Shown here: positions 51,801 to 63,429 of the stretch, piece by piece
Numbering within the stretch: position 1 is the stretch's first letter
Layout: each line of letters starts with the position of its first letter
Assembly: GCA_009829735.1 (NCBI GenBank)
Contig: CM020618.1
Span: 38,168,894-38,232,893 of the forward strand
Direction: 5' to 3'
Length of the DNA stretch: 64,000 nucleotides
Source of the DNA: Pyropia yezoensis
Lineage: Eukaryota > Rhodophyta > Bangiophyceae > Bangiales > Bangiaceae
Made by a program: the position numbers and the translations under genes
Notes under the pieces: generated by a model
What the model saw: the letters and a program-made list of their open reading frames with translations, nothing else
The model's database searches: none
Told to the model about the DNA's origin: nothing

Positions 51801-52935
51801 GAGATGCAGCCGCCGCGCCGTCAGACGCCTTGGCGCCAGCCGCGTCCCCCGCCCCGTCCGCCGCCCCGTCACCCGCCGCGTTCCTCAGCACGTCCCCAGC
51901 CGCGTCCCCCAGCACGTCCACCGGTACGTCGCGCGCCGCCCCCGCCGCCACAGCCGACGCCACGTCGCCAGCCACCTCCCCCCTCACGGGCACCCCAGCC
52001 GCGTCCCCCGCAAGGGGGCCAGAAGCAGCCGCCTCCTCCCTCACGGGCACCCCCGCCGCGTCCCCCGCCGATTCTCCCGCCGCTCGGGCAGATGCAGCCG
52101 ACGCCGCGTCGCCAGCCGCCTCCTCCCTCAAGGGAACCCCAGCCGCGTCCCCCGCCGGGGGGCCAGATGCAGCCGCCGCCGCGCCAGCCGGCGCCGCGCC
52201 GCCAGCCGCCGCCTCCCCCGCCTCCACCACCGCCGCGCCCAACACCGCGCGGCCAGCCGGCGCCACCACCACCCCCGCGTCAACAGCCGGATCGGCCGGC
52301 GCCACCACCACCCCCGCGCCCACCGACGGATCGGCCGCCGCCTCCACCACCCCCGCGCCAACAGCCGGATCGGTCACCGCCGCCGCCACCCCCCCGCGCC
52401 CCACCGACGGATCGGCCGCCGCCGCCACCCCCGCGCCCACCGACGGATCGGCCGCCGCCGCCACCACCCCCGCGCCAACAGCCGGATCGGTCACCGCCGC
52501 CGCCACCCCCGCGCCCACCGACGGATCGGCCACCGCCGCCGCCACCCCCGCGCCCACCGACGGACCGGCCGCCGCCGCCACCACCCCCGCGCCAACAGCC
52601 GGATCGGTCACCGCCGCCGCCACCCCCGCGCCCACCGACGGATCGGCCGCCGCCGCCACCACCCCCGCGCCAACAGCCGGATCGGCAGCCCTCGCCGCCT
52701 CCGCCGATGCGGCCGCGCCGCTAGCCGCCGCCTTCCCCGCCCCCGCCGCCGCGCACTCGGACCGATCGGCAGCCCCCGCCTCCGCGTCCCCCGCGCCCAC
52801 GCCAGCCGCCGCCGCGCGCAAGGACGGATCGGCAGCCTCCTCCCCCACGGTGCCCACCGCTGGATCGCTGCTGGCCACACCCAGCGCGTCGCCGGCAACC
52901 GCAGGGCCGAACGCACGAAGTACCGCGCGGTGCAT
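48854..52935 (-). CDS. Alanine-repeat protein, intron-bearing, 3' end lost in gap
   Basis: Read on the minus strand as exon 1 50593-52935 (start MHRAVLRAFG), exon 2 50301-50363, exon 3 49086-50093, and a further exon entering the gap at or below 48856. Donors GTAAGC, GTACGT and GTATGG and acceptors GCACAG, ACGCAG and CTGCAG all keep phase 0; about 1138 codons are visible. Exon 1 is repetitive: roughly 12-residue units like DPSVGAGVAAAV, a 267-base unit twice (51431-51697, 51698-51964) and ARGGARGAAAA repeats. Exon 3 is ordinary sequence: a basic nuclear-type stretch (KYAPQGKKRRRS), an acidic patch, and a conserved-looking end (WWLKGRRYLNTKSGRAALYN; VLSLLLAVIALIVA, possibly a membrane helix). 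The family is unknown. Its intron style matches the transposase and helicase genes to the right. Confidence 0.55.
49023..49070. repeat. (CA)n microsatellite
   Basis: An imperfect CACACA run inside the third intron of the minus-strand alanine-repeat gene. Confidence 0.85.
51431..51964 (-). repeat. Two tandem 267 bp units in coding sequence
   Basis: The stretch beginning TCCCCCGCTGCGATCCCCAG at 51431 is repeated at 51698 almost unchanged. The unit is a multiple of three (89 codons), so the frame is kept. Confidence 0.9.
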
Positions 52936-54109
52936 GGCAGTGCACCACGGCAAGCCGCAAATCAGCACACCCCCTAGGGAGCTGCGCCGACGGCCCGCCC
53001 AGGGGAGATGCGCGGTCCGCCCGCCAACGACGGCGGGCCTCCCACAGTCACAGGATAGTCAGGCCCTCAAAATGCATGCACACTGCATATGCACTGCACG
53101 GAACGGGGTTGCATTTGGCCGCATCTGGCGACGCCAGCACCAATTGAAAGCACCGTACACGAGCCCAATTGTTGACGGCGACAAAGACAACAGTGGATGC
53201 CGGGGCGCCAGCATGCCAAGCTGGCCGTGATGACCGCCGCCGCCACAACCGTCCCCGCCGTGCCACCACAGCCGGGACCTGCGCCGGCCGGGCTCACCGT
53301 CCCCGCATCCATCCCACCCACCTGCTCCTCGTGGCGAACTCCACCACCCGACCCGGCCTTCCTCCCTCCTCCTCCTCCCCCCCCCCCCCCCCCCCCCCCC
53401 CCCCCGACCTTCCCTCATATCTTATCCAACATACACCAGCCGTACTGTAGTTTAAGACAGAAACTTGTGAGACAATTTTCAGAACTACAAAATTCCGTCA
53501 TCATGCCACATTGCATTTTTGTATTTCGTTCCGACAGTTGTACGCCGTACTTCTGAAAAACATCTCTAAATCGCACCTTCACGCACAGATTCGTGGTTTA
53601 TGCTCTGTGGTCCACGCCACAGCCCAATCGCATGGCACACACGCTAGTTTTCAAGACAGCCCATGAACATTTGGGTGATCGCGTTTGCCCGAAAACTCTG
53701 GAGCACTGCCAATGCGCTGAAGCGTTCCGCAGTGCAGGTGGACGAGTGAATCCATTTATTTGTTAAGCCCTGTATGCTGGAAATCGAATATATGTACTGA
53801 GTGGGTGGTGTCGGTGGGGCGCGCATTATCAATCCCGAGAGTCCCTTGCGATGGTGACTTCGCCGGCGCTCATCCACGTCTGCCTGACGGGCGACGCGCG
53901 TGACTTCGCCTGGGCTCTTCCACGTCTGCCGCATGGGCGACGCACCTACCGGCATCTCCACCCCATGGGCGACGCAGCCTCGTCTTCCCCGCATTCCAGG
54001 CGTGTGACGCGACGCATCCTCGTCTTCCCCGCTTTACTGGCGTGAGCCCGACGCCACAGGGGGAGGAGGGGGGGGACGGGGGGGGGGGGGGGCTGATCGC
54101 GTTCCTGGT
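52936..54109. other. Spacer between divergent genes
   Basis: No gene supported. It holds a 29-base C run at 53377-53405, a low-GC part at 53430-53840 and a degenerate 41-46 bp repeat at 53856-54046. It separates the divergent alanine-repeat gene (minus) and transposase (plus), so both promoters should lie here. Confidence 0.5.
53856..54046. repeat. Degenerate 41-46 bp tandem repeat
   Basis: GACTTCGCC ... CCACGTCTGCC ... GGGCGACGC occurs at 53856 and 53902, and GACGCAGCCTCGTCTTCCCC-type units follow twice. Just upstream of the transposase gene. Confidence 0.6.
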
Positions 54110-57100
54110 ATGAAGCGGTGTACCGTAGACGGTTGTGATGACGGTCGTCTTCTTAGTCCCTGCCACCTTGGCCGTCACCTGCGCAAGCGGCACAGGCTTG
54201 CAGATGATGCTGCAGAAGCTGGGACTGCGAGGAGCTTGGCCATGGGGAGCTCAGAAGAGGATGATGGGGTGGCCGGTGGTGGAGATGGGACTGGCGAGGA
54301 GGAGGATATCGATCATGATTTGGTGGGTGGGGGCGGGGGAGATGATTCCGAAGAGGAGGAGGATTTCGGGGATGCTGAGGAGAGGGGTGACGGTGGAGAT
54401 GGTGCGGGAGAGAACGACTGGGACTCGCAAGGAGAAAGCTCCTCGGCATACGACAGTGACGCGTCGGCGCCGAGTGACTCCAGCTCTGATGATTGTGTGA
54501 GCGGGGAACATCCAGATGTGGTCAGATCAGCAGAGATGCGTGCCGCTAATGATTTGCACGGTGCTGCTTTTGCGGATCACGCCTCTCCCGTCGTCTGTGA
54601 GGGGGACCTCGGTGAAACGCTCTGCGCGAAGGTGTTGGACTACCTCGATGAGGTTGGTGATGAGGAGCGCTGTCGTGCTGTGTACGAGGACAACGCTCCG
54701 ACGGACACATTTGCTTTCGTCACCCCATCGCTGCGCGACGTGTTTGCCAACGCTTGTACCATGTCTGAGACGCGCATTGCCGCAGCTCATCAGATGCGCT
54801 TGTCGGTGGAGCGGGCGACTGGCTCAACGACATTGCCGTTCAAGGTCGCGTTCCCCACGCCATCGTCGCTCAAGACTGCAGTGCGGAACGAGAAGAGGCG
54901 CATGCTGCGGAAGCTGGGGTGGATGGAGGCCGTCGTGACGACGAAGGTGGGTTCCCATCGTATCCTCCTTCGCAAGGGTCTGAAGGTCGTGCAAGAATGT
55001 CTTACGGCGGCCGCAACCGTCAGGTGGGAGCGGGGCTCGGAGGATTGTGCTTGTGTGGCTGGCGTCCATTACAGTCAAGACGGATCCCAGAACGGACCAG
55101 ATGCAGTCGGAAGAAGCTCGCAAGACGTCGATCCCGGGACTACGACGCCCACGTCCGCATGTGCGCATTGCACGCCATCTGTTGCCACTGGAGACATTGT
55201 TCCAGCCTCCCCGGTGATGCAAGACGGAGACGTACTGCGTGACTTCTTTGACGGCCATGCCTACGGAGCTCAGCGGGCGGACGTCAAGCGCGTGTTTGGG
55301 CTGTGCGCACAGATGCTTGCACTGGCGCTGTACTCAGATGGGACGGTTGTAACCTCTTCTGGTGGTACGTTTTCTCACTGGGATTGATTTTCGTACTACC
55401 ACACTGCGTGTCACTACTGACCGCATCATGACCTCATTTGCTGTCATCAGCACAGCTTGTGCTTCTCCATACGTCTCGTCGTAACTTGTACTGACGGAGC
55501 GTGCGAACTGTTGATTTGGCCATCGCTGTGTCGGCCCATTGTATTTCTTGCAGGTGTGTCTGCGTATCCGCTGCGTATGAGAGTGATGAACATCGTGACC
55601 AAGGAACCAGAATGGGTCGTCGTGGCATACATGCCCCAAGTACGGTCGCGGTACGAGGCAATGTCTTTGTCAAAGGCTGCAGAGGCTCGGGCGGAGATCC
55701 TCCAACGCACCATCGCGCTGGTCTTTCGAGATACCATCCTCGCCAGTCATTTCGGTGCCGAGATGACATTGCCGGACGGTGCCGTGGTGAAGATCATTCC
55801 GAGACTCATACTCTACGTGTCGGACCAGCCAGAAGAGCGGGACGTCCTGTGCCTCAAGCGTCACGGCAGCGCGTACGACTGCACGCCATGTATGGCACGC
55901 TCCACGTCGAGCGGGGTGCGGCCTTCCAGGAAGAATTCTCCAAAGAAGCGGAACGTGCTCAAGATTGTCAAGCTGCAGCTCAAGGGAGCGCTCATGCGGG
56001 GAATACGGGGCAATGGTGTCATTATCAATGCGATTGAGACCGCCAACAGCATCCACTGCGTTGTACCTGCACTGGCCGCCTGGGCTGGACTCGGCTCTGG
56101 TCCGCTGCTGCTGTACCAGATCTTCGGGTTCGACCGACTACACGTACGCTCCATACTCCTGTGTTTCCTTGGTGATTGCCAGATGCTGCTTGCATGACGC
56201 TGCCGTACATGTCATTGTCACGCATCTGTATTGTATCATCTCTACATTTCTCGCCTGCAAGAGGGCTGGTGGCACGTCACTCTTTCTCCGTAACACGTAC
56301 TGACTCGCACAATCCTCTGCTTGCGTTCGTTTATGCTCTGTCCCCCACTTTCTCCTTCCTTTGCCATTGGCAGGTCATGGACCTCGGCATCTGTAGAACG
56401 CTGACAACAGGTGTACATTCCTTTGCCCATGAGCTGGCCGGTTCGAAGAAGCTTTTGCACGGCACAGCGGGTGAGACTGTGCGTATCGCTAACAAGCGGT
56501 TCTTGTTCGCGAGTCGCACGCACCGTGTCCCATCCATCTTCCCGGGGTAAGACTTGCTTGTCGTGAGAGCTTCATCCTTGTGACGCTGCTGCGTGAGATC
56601 TGATTGTATCTTGATGTTGCTACATTCCATTGGAGATGCATGCACTATATCTGACTGTTTTATTTGATCTCTAGTCACCGCCCTGGCTGGTTCTTGCACT
56701 TGATTCTCTACAAATGCACCTCAGGTACTTCATCAAGAGTGGAGAGAAACAGGCTACCTTGAAGGGTAAGGAGCATCGTGAGGCGGTTCACTTCTTGCCT
56801 TTCGCAGCTGCGGGCTTGTTCGGGCGGTCTGGAGCAGGAGGGCAGCATCATCGTCTCCTGACGTGGGTGCTCTGCGAGCTCGCCGCGATATTGAAGAGCG
56901 CCTTTGATGTGCGGCCGAAGACCTGGGCGGAAGCCAAGTCGGTATGTCGTCGTATGAGTCGTTGGATTGAGAACGACTACCAGCCCCTCTTTGGGCCCTC
57001 GCACACAACCAAGCTGCATCGCGCAGTGTCGCATCTACTGGACGAGTTCTTCCTTCGAGGCAACCTCCAAGACGGCAACACGGGCGTGAACGAGGCCCTG

Positions 57101-57838
57101 CACAAATTTGTCAAGCTGGCTTTTACACTCACGAACAAGAGTCGTGATAACGCGGCATTGCAGATGGTGCTCACGGAGCAGATCCAGAGCGTCGTACGAC
57201 TCTCACGACAGCGGCAGACATCAAAAGCGACTTCCAAGAAGGCGTTCAAATTGAGTCGTATGCGTGCCCGTGGGGCGCTCAGCTCCGTCTCCGACTTCGC
57301 AGCTGCGTCTGGCTTGGTGACATTGGACGAGGCCCTGCAGTGCGCTTCATCTGACTTCATCACGACGCAGTCCGGGACGTTGTTGCCAGACGCTGATATC
57401 CGTCGGGCGCGCGGCGATCGCACCATGGTCTGGGCCACCCCGGACCTGAAGGGACGCCCTTGGTATGACTGGGTTCGCTACCGAGCAGAAGACGGGACGG
57501 TCGGAGTGGGGCAGGCACGCGCGATTATTGCGGCCCACAACGGCACGCTCAGTCGGACGGTCGTGGTGCACTGTGCTGAGACCGCAAGCTCCGTGCCTGA
57601 GTGTCCTTTCACGGCATACGGGTGCGAGAGGCTTCAGTGGTGCCACCTGGTTCGGGAGGGTAAGATACGCCCCACCCTTGCGGCCATTTCTTCGCACGAG
57701 ATCATTGACGTTCTCTGCGTGGAGCACGACTGGGAGGAGTGGGTGGATCGTGTTGGGGTGTGTCGCTTCCCAAAGAGCTTTGCTTCTGATGCATGTGACT
57801 GGCGCGACCACCGCTTCTTTACCAATAACTTTGTGTGA
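54110..57838 (+). CDS. DDE-type transposase, Plavaka/CACTA-like or KDZ-like, four exons
   Basis: Exons read as 54110-55364, 55554-56143, 56374-56546 and 56725-57838 join in frame to 1043 residues; donors are GTACGT, GTACGC and GTAAGA, and each acceptor is CAG. The N-terminus has a C2H2-type finger (CTVDGCDDGRLL ... HLGRHLRKRH), then an acidic region. Exon 2 resembles the core of Plavaka-type transposases: a VSAYPLRMRVMNI start, VVVAYMPQ, PRLILYVSDQPEERDVLCLK and a CTPCM knuckle. Exons 2 and 3 meet as FDRLHVMDLG, the Asp/His-Asp motif region of CACTA Tnp2-like enzymes; exon 4 is the helical C-terminal half (NTGVNEALHKFVKLAFTL) with a Cys/His patch near the end (CPFTAYGCERLQWCH). It would cut and join transposon ends. 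The reading looks intact. Terminal inverted repeats were not found. KDZ is the main alternative. Confidence 0.7.
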
Positions 57839-58499
57839 GGCACGAGAGAGCCACGCGGCTGCATGATGGTGTGCACACAAGTATCTTGTTGCATCTGACT
57901 TATTGTGCTGCCATTGAATGACGTGTCACGCATGGCAAGCCATTGAACGCCGTTTGACCGTCTGGACCGAGAGAGAAGAGAGGGAGAGAGGGGAGAAATA
58001 AGAGCGATACAGGAGTGCGAGACACCACGTCCGCCTTGATTTTGACGCTTCGTAGAAAAAATCAGTACTATAATCATTGTCGTTGTTTTGACAAACGTGG
58101 TCTGAGAGGCCTCTGTGGCCTGTCCCATGACACAGGCGCACAGGCCAAGTCATTTCGGGCTGTGCCTTGGCCGTGAGAGCACGCCGAACGAGAATCGCCG
58201 TCGCTTCATGCGCTTCGTAGATTTTAGTGCAGGCATGTGGCTCTCTCTCGTTGCTCCCAGGCGCAGCACCTACCTAGTGTTCATGATAGAGCACAGAATC
58301 CAAGAAACCATCTGCTATCAGCCCTTCACAGGCTTCAGTTTCTCTCTGTAGCCCCCCAGCACGGAGTCAATAAGCGTCCCTGTCGCTTCTTACCAGGCAA
58401 GGCAGGGCATATTTGGGCCACTGGGGGCACTGAGGTGGACTGAGGCCCCACCCTCACGCTTGAGATGAAGTTGAAATGCTGTCCTAGCCAGATCGAGAA
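57839..58499. other. Spacer between convergent genes
   Basis: About 660 bases of ordinary composition with a short GAGA run near 57970. The transposase (plus) and the helicase-like gene (minus) end on either side. No terminal inverted repeat of a transposon could be picked out by eye. Confidence 0.5.
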
Positions 58500-61400
58500 C
58501 TACCCCACGGAGCATTGATACGGATGGCCGGATGGTCGCCCGCATTTGCCTGCGTTGACTGTCATTCTGGACAGCTTTAAGACAATCTCTTTGGCAAAGT
58601 CCTCAGGCTCCCAGACTTGAAACAGAACGGTCGCAGGCAACGACGCCTGAGCATGGAAATGACATGCAGGGTCCAAAAGATGCAGCCGAGATGCAGTTGG
58701 GTACGTTTTCAACAATCCCTACAGCAGTCCTAATGGTGTGCTGAACGTGGAGATGTGACGAGTACAATCCGATGTCATCAAGATACAGGTGGGCGCGGCT
58801 GCCGACGATGGGTGGGAATGAGGTGCAAGACGTTGAGCTCAAGCGCCGCGTACTCCTTGTCTGACACACTGCGCTCCGCCACCAGCTGCATAACGTCGGG
58901 GGTGCAGAGCCCAAAGCTAGCATCGCAGATGGCCGAAACAAACGCAGCGTCGCGCTGCCGCATGACCCGTGTCAGGTCCACAAACTCGCCGTTAAACACA
59001 CGCGGCCAGCAAGCAGCTTCGTACGCGTACTGCCCGTGCGTCGCGCGCAGCTGCAAAAAGTCCCCAAATGGATAAACCACGGCCGCATCGTCAGCGTCTC
59101 CTCTGGACTGCGCCAACAGCTCCATCATCACGTCAAACCGATCAGCAGGTACCATAGATATCTCGTCAAGGAAGAGCACGCGCACATGACCGAGGCGTCG
59201 CCGAATAGGACCGAAGCGCTTCGTCGCCAAAAGGCGAGCCGCTTCTTCCGCCGGCTCCGCAAGCTGCGGCACGTACTTCAGTTCAAAACCGAAAAAAGAA
59301 TGATACGTCACGCCCATCGCCGTCTTCGCCGCGCTCCCGGTTGGTGCGCGGACCACCACTTGGCCGTCGGTGTCGAACTTCTGCCGCAGATACGCGCAGT
59401 ACTTCCGGAGGAACGTCGTCTTGCCAACGCCAGGACCCCCGGACACAAGCGTGCTCTCCATTTGCGCCGACATGCGCTCACAAAGAGCGCTCCACTCCCC
59501 CGCTGCAGCCAGCAAACTCAACGGGCCCAACAAGCTTGCAGGGTGATGAGCAGGAGGGTTGGTACTAGCAGCTGCTGGCTCGGGGCGATCTCGTCCGCCC
59601 ATAACGTGTGGCGGTTGGCATGGCGGGGGCCGTCCCCTTCATCGGCTCCCGATCGCTGACCAACCGCCAGATGTTCATCGCCACCGTGCTGTTACCTTAT
59701 CAAAACTGGAACACCGCGGCCACCGGCAGAGTTTGAACGCGTCATGCCGCCACCACCAGGCCGCTGCACGACAGTATGATCGAGAACGGTACGATGAGGT
59801 GACAGGGCAACGGCGCCATCGCGGGGTTGCTCGCCGGCTACAAGCCGGTCAGCGTCCGGTGCAGCGGCAACCATCTCAGCGCTGCCACTCAGGTCAGCCG
59901 GTAGTTGAGTTGATGGGGTCCCCATACATTTCGGAGGAGGCGTGCGGCGCTCCGACGTGGAAACGGAGCTCACAAGCGCTCCGCATTCGCTGGCGGGGTT
60001 GCCCTTGCCAGCGACGTCAACGGGAATGGTGCGGGCGCTGGAGGACGGGCCCTTCTCACGAATCTTGACAGCTTCCGTCGCAAAGAGAGCGTCGTAGTAC
60101 TGCTTGCTCTCAATCCGCATTCTCTCGAGGCTTGCGCGGGAGAGCATCCCATCAGTCCAGTCGCGACTTCTGACAGGCGGGTTCAGCCCCGCGCTTGGTC
60201 CGTCGTCAGCGGTCACCTTCCGCCGCTTGCCGAGTCCAAAGCCGCATGAGTCGGCGGCGCCTCTGCGCACGCCTACGTCCAGCGCCGGCGTGTTGAGCAG
60301 TTCCTTGTCCGGGTGCACGTCCGCCTCAAGACGTCGGAAGCACAAGGACTGGGCGCACGCCGCAGGAGCGAGAGCCTGGGACGGCAGACCGACGCGGGAC
60401 GGGCACACCGTACGGCTCCGACCGCTGCCAGCGTTCACCTCGACGGCGGGGGCACCCACCGACAACGAGCCATCGCCGTGGCATGCCGCCGCCGCTCTTA
60501 ACTTCAAGACACAAGCCGCGCCTGCACTCCGGTGCACAGCGCCGATCGTACTCTGGCCGCCCAGCCGCCTCGGTTGCGGCAGGACGTTTCGAGACATGGC
60601 ACTGCCCGGTGGCGACATGGTGGTCGAGTGTCTGGACGATGCGCGCCGCGGCAGACTGACAGAAGAGCTGGTCATGACGTCCACGACGTCTCGCGGAGCA
60701 CCTCCAGCCAGCCACGATAAGGCATTCGCTGCCGTCTCAAACCGACGGAGAAGCGTCAGACCAGCGTCCACAGGCGCCATCACGGACAGAGCGCGCCGCA
60801 CACCCTCCCGCTCGACGGCAAACGCAGAACACGAAGCCGAAGAAAACACAGCAAGCCATCCAGTGGGCCCTGGAGCCCCAGCAGCAGCGCCGTCCTCGCA
60901 CGCGTTGCTCACAGCCTCCTTGGTCAGGGGCTCAGTGAGCCAGCGCATGGCCTCCGTCTGTGTCGCGAAGGCGCGACACGCCAACGTGCTGCCACGTTTA
61001 ATCAGGAGCAGGTACTGACCAACGGCCTCCTCCACGCGACCGTCTGATACGTCAAAGAAAATAGACCAGTCTGGGCCACCAGCCCGATGAAGTGACCGTC
61101 CGCTACTGGGGTGACCGCCATCACCGAGGCGATCCGCAGCAGCGCAGCCAAGATCAGAGCGGACCACGAGGATGGCAGGGCGCCAGCAAAACGGGCCGCA
61201 GACGGAGGGCAGAGAGGAGACGCGCCGATAACTCGGCAGGTCGACGACAGCAGCAGACGCTAGGAATGCAGGAAGCGCAGCGCACGGGGTGGCGAGCACA
61301 GAGATTGGAAGGTGTGCACGGTGTGAGCCAGGGAACAAGGCCAGTGCGAAAGGGGGCGGTACAGAAAGGGACCGGCAAGCAGACAGTGCCGACCCTACTG

Positions 61401-61713
61401 GTTGGTCGGGTAACAAGCCGAGGAAAAGGATACAAAAACAGACAGGCACCGGTCCGAGAGGTCGCCTACAACACACCGTGTATTGCTCGGCACGTGCCAC
61501 TGGCATGAACGAGACACTGGCGATCACAGGACCGCCGACATACAAGGAACAGGGGCCTGTACACCGGACACCCGGGAAGCGGGGTGTGGCGGGAAGAGGA
61601 AGAGTACAGTGACACTTGGCCCATGGCACCGCGTGCCCGCCCGCGCCAAACTGACAGATCCAACAGATGCGCTGCTCGTGAGACATGAGAGATCGTATCT
61701 CATCTGCACGCAT
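58500..61713 (-). CDS. PIF1-like helicase with tandem viroplasmin-like repeats
   Basis: Minus-strand exons: 59696-61713 (start uncertain; the ATG at 61506 is one choice, and the first ~250 codons look like leader), 58787-59564 and 58500-58646, joined in phase with donors GTAACA and GTATCT and acceptors CTAG and CTCAG. The first exon has two related segments, WSIFFDVSDG ... CRAFATQTEAMRWL and GWLAVFSSAS ... LLRRFETAANALSWL, resembling RNase H1/caulimovirus viroplasmin-type nucleic-acid-binding repeats. The second has PIF1 helicase motifs in order: Walker A GGPGVGKTT, APTGSAAKTAMG, Walker B LFLDEISMV, GDFLQL and LTRVMRQ. The usual C-terminal helicase half with motifs V-VI is absent: only 48 residues of unrelated sequence follow. 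It is thus truncated, or the true downstream exons are missed. Helicases of this kind occur both as host genes and in mobile elements. Confidence 0.65.
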
Positions 61714-62850
61714 TGGGGATTGACGTGACGACTATTTGATAGAAATCAACTGCTGAATGTCGCCCCCATCTAAGCGGATAATTCCGGCCCAACGGTAATT
61801 TATATCGTACCAGCGACTTGCCGCGGCTGCCAGGTTGCAATGCGAAACAGCTCCACCGTGTGCCCAGATGCCCGGTGGTGACCATGCTCGACAAGCAGCC
61901 ACTTCCTACGCTTTCTGGGTAGAAGACTCTACACGCAGCCGCAAACATGATGAGAGGGTATTATGATGCCGCACCAGGCTGAAGACAGTCGGTCGGTCAT
62001 TGACAGACAGACTGGGTTCTTCCATCCCCACGCTCGATGGGAACGCGACCAGCCCATGGCAACCAGTTACAGGTGGGACCCGCTTGTTTCGCTCTGATGG
62101 ACAGCATCTCATAAAACATGGGTCGGGGACCGAAAAGCGTACGCCCCGTTGTCCTACCATTATCAGCCACACAGCCACGTGCGGTGTCCCTGTGCTGTGA
62201 GCCCCCACCGTACACTATGGAAGAGGGCTTCGCAAAGGACCGCAGGCAGTGTACCACTTACCGGATAGCTTCTTTGTCAGGCACGTCAATGAGTTGGGCA
62301 GGTGTGTGCATGGCGCGTGCGCGCGGCGCAAGTACAACCCAACGAGCCACGTACTAGGCAGCCAGAAGTAGCTGATCAGAGCGTTCATCAGTGAGGGGAA
62401 GCAGATGCGTGCAAGTTATCGGCAAGGTGACAGATGCTGGACGCACATGCGGCGTGCAACTCGGGCTGGCGCATGGGTTGGTCCGTGGTGAGGCCTCATG
62501 TGGACACCGACGAAAACTCCCTGTCAGTGCCGCGCAGCACACTGATAGCGGCTTGCTTGGCGCGCCGCGCTGTGTGGACTGAATAGAGACGACAAGTGTA
62601 TGGGAAGTGCTGTTTCTAGACCCGCACTTGCGAGGCAAAGCGTGCCACCATGGTTGCAGAAGTGTATGGCCGACGCATTGTAGTAGGTGCGAGACCGGTC
62701 TGAATTGCGCCCTCGTTGGGTGTCTCAACACTGATGGTTGCGAGCGAGGCGGCGAGCAAAGACTGTCTTCCTATGGAATTGGGCCAGGAGTGCGGCATTG
62801 TATGACCCCTATCAGCTTGGGCTTTGATGCTCACTCAAGTCCGGGAGCAT
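61714..62850. other. Spacer without a supported gene
   Basis: Only short overlapping ORFs on both strands and no domain. It ends at the LTR at 62851 and may hold the promoter of the minus-strand helicase gene. Confidence 0.5.
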
Positions 62851-63421
62851 TGTGGTATAAAACTCGATCCTCTCAGACACGTGTCAATATCCCTCGGGGG
62901 AAAGGGACAGGTAACACAGAAAGGGGAACTACGAGAATGGTATGCCTGTTGCCTCACGTGCCTGCTCGCAGAGCAAACAGATACGCACGGTAGTGCACAC
63001 GGGGAAGAGGAAAGCAAACGCGCAGTTGTCTTTTTCCTGAGGGCGCGGGCCAAGGGCGCCTCGCTGTCCCTCTTAACGTGCATCTGGGGGAGCCTCGGCA
63101 CGTTGGCCAGGTAGCCCCCCCATAACCCCGAGTGGCCCCGACCCGAGTCTAACCTCGTCAGGTCGGGGGCCACTATCACTACTAATTCTATTCCCACTCA
63201 CTAATCTCACACTCAAATTCTCTCAAATCAAGTCCCTCACAAGTATGCAAAAACCCATCAGCAATCCCTCTCTCACGTGTGGATAGCGTAGTCCACCGCA
63301 TCCCAGTGCCGGGCACGGGCCACGGCCGCCAACCATCACCACACGGCGGGCGTGTTCTGGCACCTGGTGCCCTCTGGTTGTAGTCCCGGGTCGGCGCCAA
63401 GTCGGGGCCAGGGATGCTACA
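62851..63421 (-). repeat. Element E: LTR of the D family, minus orientation
   Basis: 571 bases, the reverse complement of a sequence related to the D LTR at 32075-32651, differing at roughly one position in ten. In its own orientation it is preceded by a purine tract (AGGGAGGGAG), so it is best read as a 3' LTR whose internal region extends to the right beyond the window. The flanking bases do not form a matching duplication, which argues against a solo LTR. Confidence 0.75.
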
Positions 63422-63429
63422 TAGCTCCC

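Noticed and set aside
50624-53230. The 868-codon plus-strand Ala/Pro frame as a gene
   Set aside because: No splice or start context, and the minus strand has a phase-consistent exon chain over the same bases.
62851-63421. Solo LTR reading of the E LTR
   Set aside because: No flanking duplication, and a purine tract before it in its own orientation suggests it is a 3' LTR of an element continuing to the right.
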